Translations under genes and position numbers: made by a program
The notes under the pieces: model-generated
What the model saw: only the letters and a program-made list of their open reading frames with translations
Told to the model about the DNA's origin: nothing
The model's database searches: none
Source: Spirochaetota bacterium
Lineage (GTDB): Bacteria; Spirochaetota; Spirochaetia; SPDA01; B32-G16
NCBI GenBank assembly: GCA_003645645.1
Contig: QNBH01000005.1
Coordinates: 1 to 44,901 of the forward strand
Direction: 5' to 3'
Length of the DNA: 44,901 nucleotides
Part shown: positions 43,894-44,901 of the stretch, in pieces
Position numbering within the stretch: the stretch's first letter is position 1
How the letters are laid out: every line of letters starts with the position of its first letter

Positions 43894-44610
43894 ATGAAGC
43901 TGTCTTTAATCCTGGTTTTTTCTCTGTTAGTTATAATTTACCCGGGTTTCTCCCAACAGAACAAAACCGACGGAAATAACACAGTCCGCACGGAATTGAG
44001 GGAAAGACTCGCCGAAGAGATCGCTGCAAAATACGGGATTAATAATCGTAATATCATCGAAGCCTTTAAACGTGTACCCAGAGATATTTTTTTACCGAAT
44101 TATGTTGAAAACCTGGCTTATAAAGACACTGCCATCCCCTTAGGCAGGGGAGAGATCCTTCCCTCTCCCGGTAATGTTGCAGTAATTCTAAAAAACCTTT
44201 CTCCCGAACGCGGGTCCAGGGTTTTAATTGTTGGAGTAAATACGGGCTATACTGCAGCCCTCTTCGCAAGAATTACCTCCGAAGTTTATGTGATCGAAGC
44301 AAATAAAGATAGAAGTGATCGCAATAGAGAGATATTCGCAGCACTGGGTTACCAGAATATAAATCTGAAAACAGGAGATGCTTTTAGTTTGTGGGAAGAA
44401 GCATCTCCTTTCGATATTATTTTGATTCACGGCGCTGTAACTTCTGTTCCTGCAGATCTCACCATGCAGTTAGCAGTGGGGGGAAAACTGGTAACTCCTA
44501 TTTCGGATGAATCGGGTTTTCAACTACTCATACTTATAGAAAGAGGGGTTCCTTCTTTTTCTGTAAAAAGTCTTGGTACCGGTTTTTTTTCTTCGCTTGG
44601 TGGATTTTAA
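43894..44610 (+). CDS. Exported PIMT-like (protein-L-isoaspartate O-methyltransferase) protein
   Basis: 238 residues. Signal peptide MKLSLILVFSLLVIIYPGFSQ, then a PIMT fold: AFKRVPRDIFLPNYVENLAYKDTAIPL, ILPSPGNVAVIL where active enzymes read TISQP..VA, the SAM loop RVLIVGVNTGYTAALFA where the usual ExGxGSGY is altered, VYVIEANKD, and FDIILIHGAVTSVPADL. The order matches the family, but motif I and the ISQP substrate motif are changed and an export signal is unusual for an enzyme needing cytoplasmic SAM. It may be a repurposed, possibly inactive, periplasmic protein. No downstream partner seen. Confidence 0.75.
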   Translation: MKLSLILVFSLLVIIYPGFSQQNKTDGNNTVRTELRERLAEEIAAKYGINNRNIIEAFKRVPRDIFLPNYVENLAYKDTAIPLGRGEILPSPGNVAVILKNLSPERGSRVLIVGVNTGYTAALFARITSEVYVIEANKDRSDRNREIFAALGYQNINLKTGDAFSLWEEASPFDIILIHGAVTSVPADLTMQLAVGGKLVTPISDESGFQLLILIERGVPSFSVKSLGTGFFSSLGGF

Positions 44611-44635
44611 TTCAGTCTCTTATCAAAGGCTAGCG

Positions 44636-44713
44636 CTTGAACGTCGGCGCTTGTAGCGTGTCCGCTGCAACCCGTTGTTCAAGTAAGCCGCTTCGCGGCC
44701 GGCTTATGCGAAG
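44636..44713. repeat. Hairpin patch between PIMT-like and toxin genes
   Basis: CTTGAAC (44636-44642) pairs with GTTCAAG (44677-44683); TAAGCCG (44684-44690) pairs with CGGCTTA (44700-44706); CTTCGC (44691-44696) pairs with GCGAAG (44708-44713), competing with the second stem. The patch is GC-richer than its surroundings and has no ORF. No poly-T tract follows, so it is not a standard terminator. Confidence 0.55.
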
Positions 44714-44755
44714 ATGAACGGCTTCCTCCTGATAAGTCTTCGTATTGATTATTTT

Positions 44756-44901
44756 TTACTCGAAATACGTCCACATCTGAATTATCTTTACCACTTTTTC
44801 TTCTTCGTATACTTGATATATTATGCGGTGTTGTATAAAGCGTACTATTAGTTTACTCTTCTTTTTACTGGCGGTCTTTTGTTTCATGCCGTTACCCACT
44901 C
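44756..44901 (-). CDS. RelE/ParE-type toxin, C-terminal part, 5' end outside window
   Basis: Not in the ORF track. The minus strand reads in from the window edge: VGNGMKQKTASKKKSKL, then HRIIYQVYEEEKVVKIIQMW and TYFE, ending at TAA (44758-44756). The R-I-I-Y-x-V...V-x-I-I pattern is the end of RelE/ParE/YoeB-fold mRNA interferase or gyrase toxins, and GNGMK is typical of the segment before it. An antitoxin would lie outside the window. Only about 48 codons are visible, so the subfamily and intactness cannot be judged. Confidence 0.6.
   Translation of the reverse strand, partial: VGNGMKQKTASKKKSKLIVRFIQHRIIYQVYEEEKVVKIIQMWTYFE

Noticed and set aside
44636-44713. Integron attC site
   Set aside because: The patch has paired arms and a nearby toxin gene, but no GTTRRRY/RYYYAAC core sites were found at the expected ends.
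44684-44713. Terminator for the PIMT-like gene
   Set aside because: The stems are 6-7 bases and compete, and no T-tract follows on the plus strand.

Overview
The window looks like a chromosomal segment of a free-living or anaerobic spirochaete (Spirochaetota). This rests on gene content, not on a database search. The pointers are two adjacent Maf/DUF115 motility-associated glycosyltransferase-type genes behind a giant Glu-rich protein, a McsA-McsB-ClpC locus, LolCDE (so an outer membrane), PEGA, FN3 and degenerate-GGDEF proteins, and a large BcrA/BadF-type activase. Coding is dense on both strands. No rRNA, tRNA, IS element or CRISPR array was seen, and no gene-free stretch exceeds 300 bases.

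Layout. 1-1170 is a 5'-truncated DUF1015 gene. 1253-3228 (minus) runs from an FtsB/DivIC-like gene into a broken TsaC/YrdC-family gene carrying a palindromic insert and an internal deletion, then a CPBP membrane protease. 3355-10208 (plus) is a tightly overlapping four-gene operon: a Glu-rich 819-codon ORF, a GAF plus degenerate-GGDEF gene whose 5' end is out of frame at an A10 tract, and two Maf-type genes. 10216-14261 (minus) holds a DUF4914-like P-loop protein, a PanE-family reductase, a cluster of nested hairpins and a Memo-like protein. 14360-15556 is a membrane protein with a degenerate GGDEF domain. 15558-20780 (minus) reads rnz, ABC ATPase, permease, GldG-like, DUF4340. 20889-24978 (minus) is mcsA-mcsB-clpC, closed by a clear intrinsic terminator.

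25041-33577 (minus) is a long run: solitary Cas2-like protein, prfB with its programmed +1 frameshift, CheY-like receiver, PEGA protein, ftsY, an exported repeat protein, and LolC-LolD-LolE. It ties translation termination, SRP targeting and lipoprotein export together. 33667-34917 is an exported FN3/TPR protein; 34961-35346 is a frameshifted ridA. Divergent from it, 35574-41169 encodes the double-ASKHA activase and a MurG/MGDG-synthase-like glycosyltransferase, which overlaps valS tail to tail. The right end has an exported PIMT-like methyltransferase, a hairpin patch and the 3' end of a RelE/ParE-type toxin gene.

Three genes are disrupted (tsaC-like, the GAF gene, ridA). The tsaC-like gene is genuinely degraded; the other two differ from an open frame by one base and could be sequence error, phase variation or recoding. 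Several transcription units show a -10 box only 5-9 bases before the start codon with little or no Shine-Dalgarno, suggesting leaderless mRNAs. Other starts are TTG codons with strong Shine-Dalgarno sequences, so several ORF-track starts were moved.
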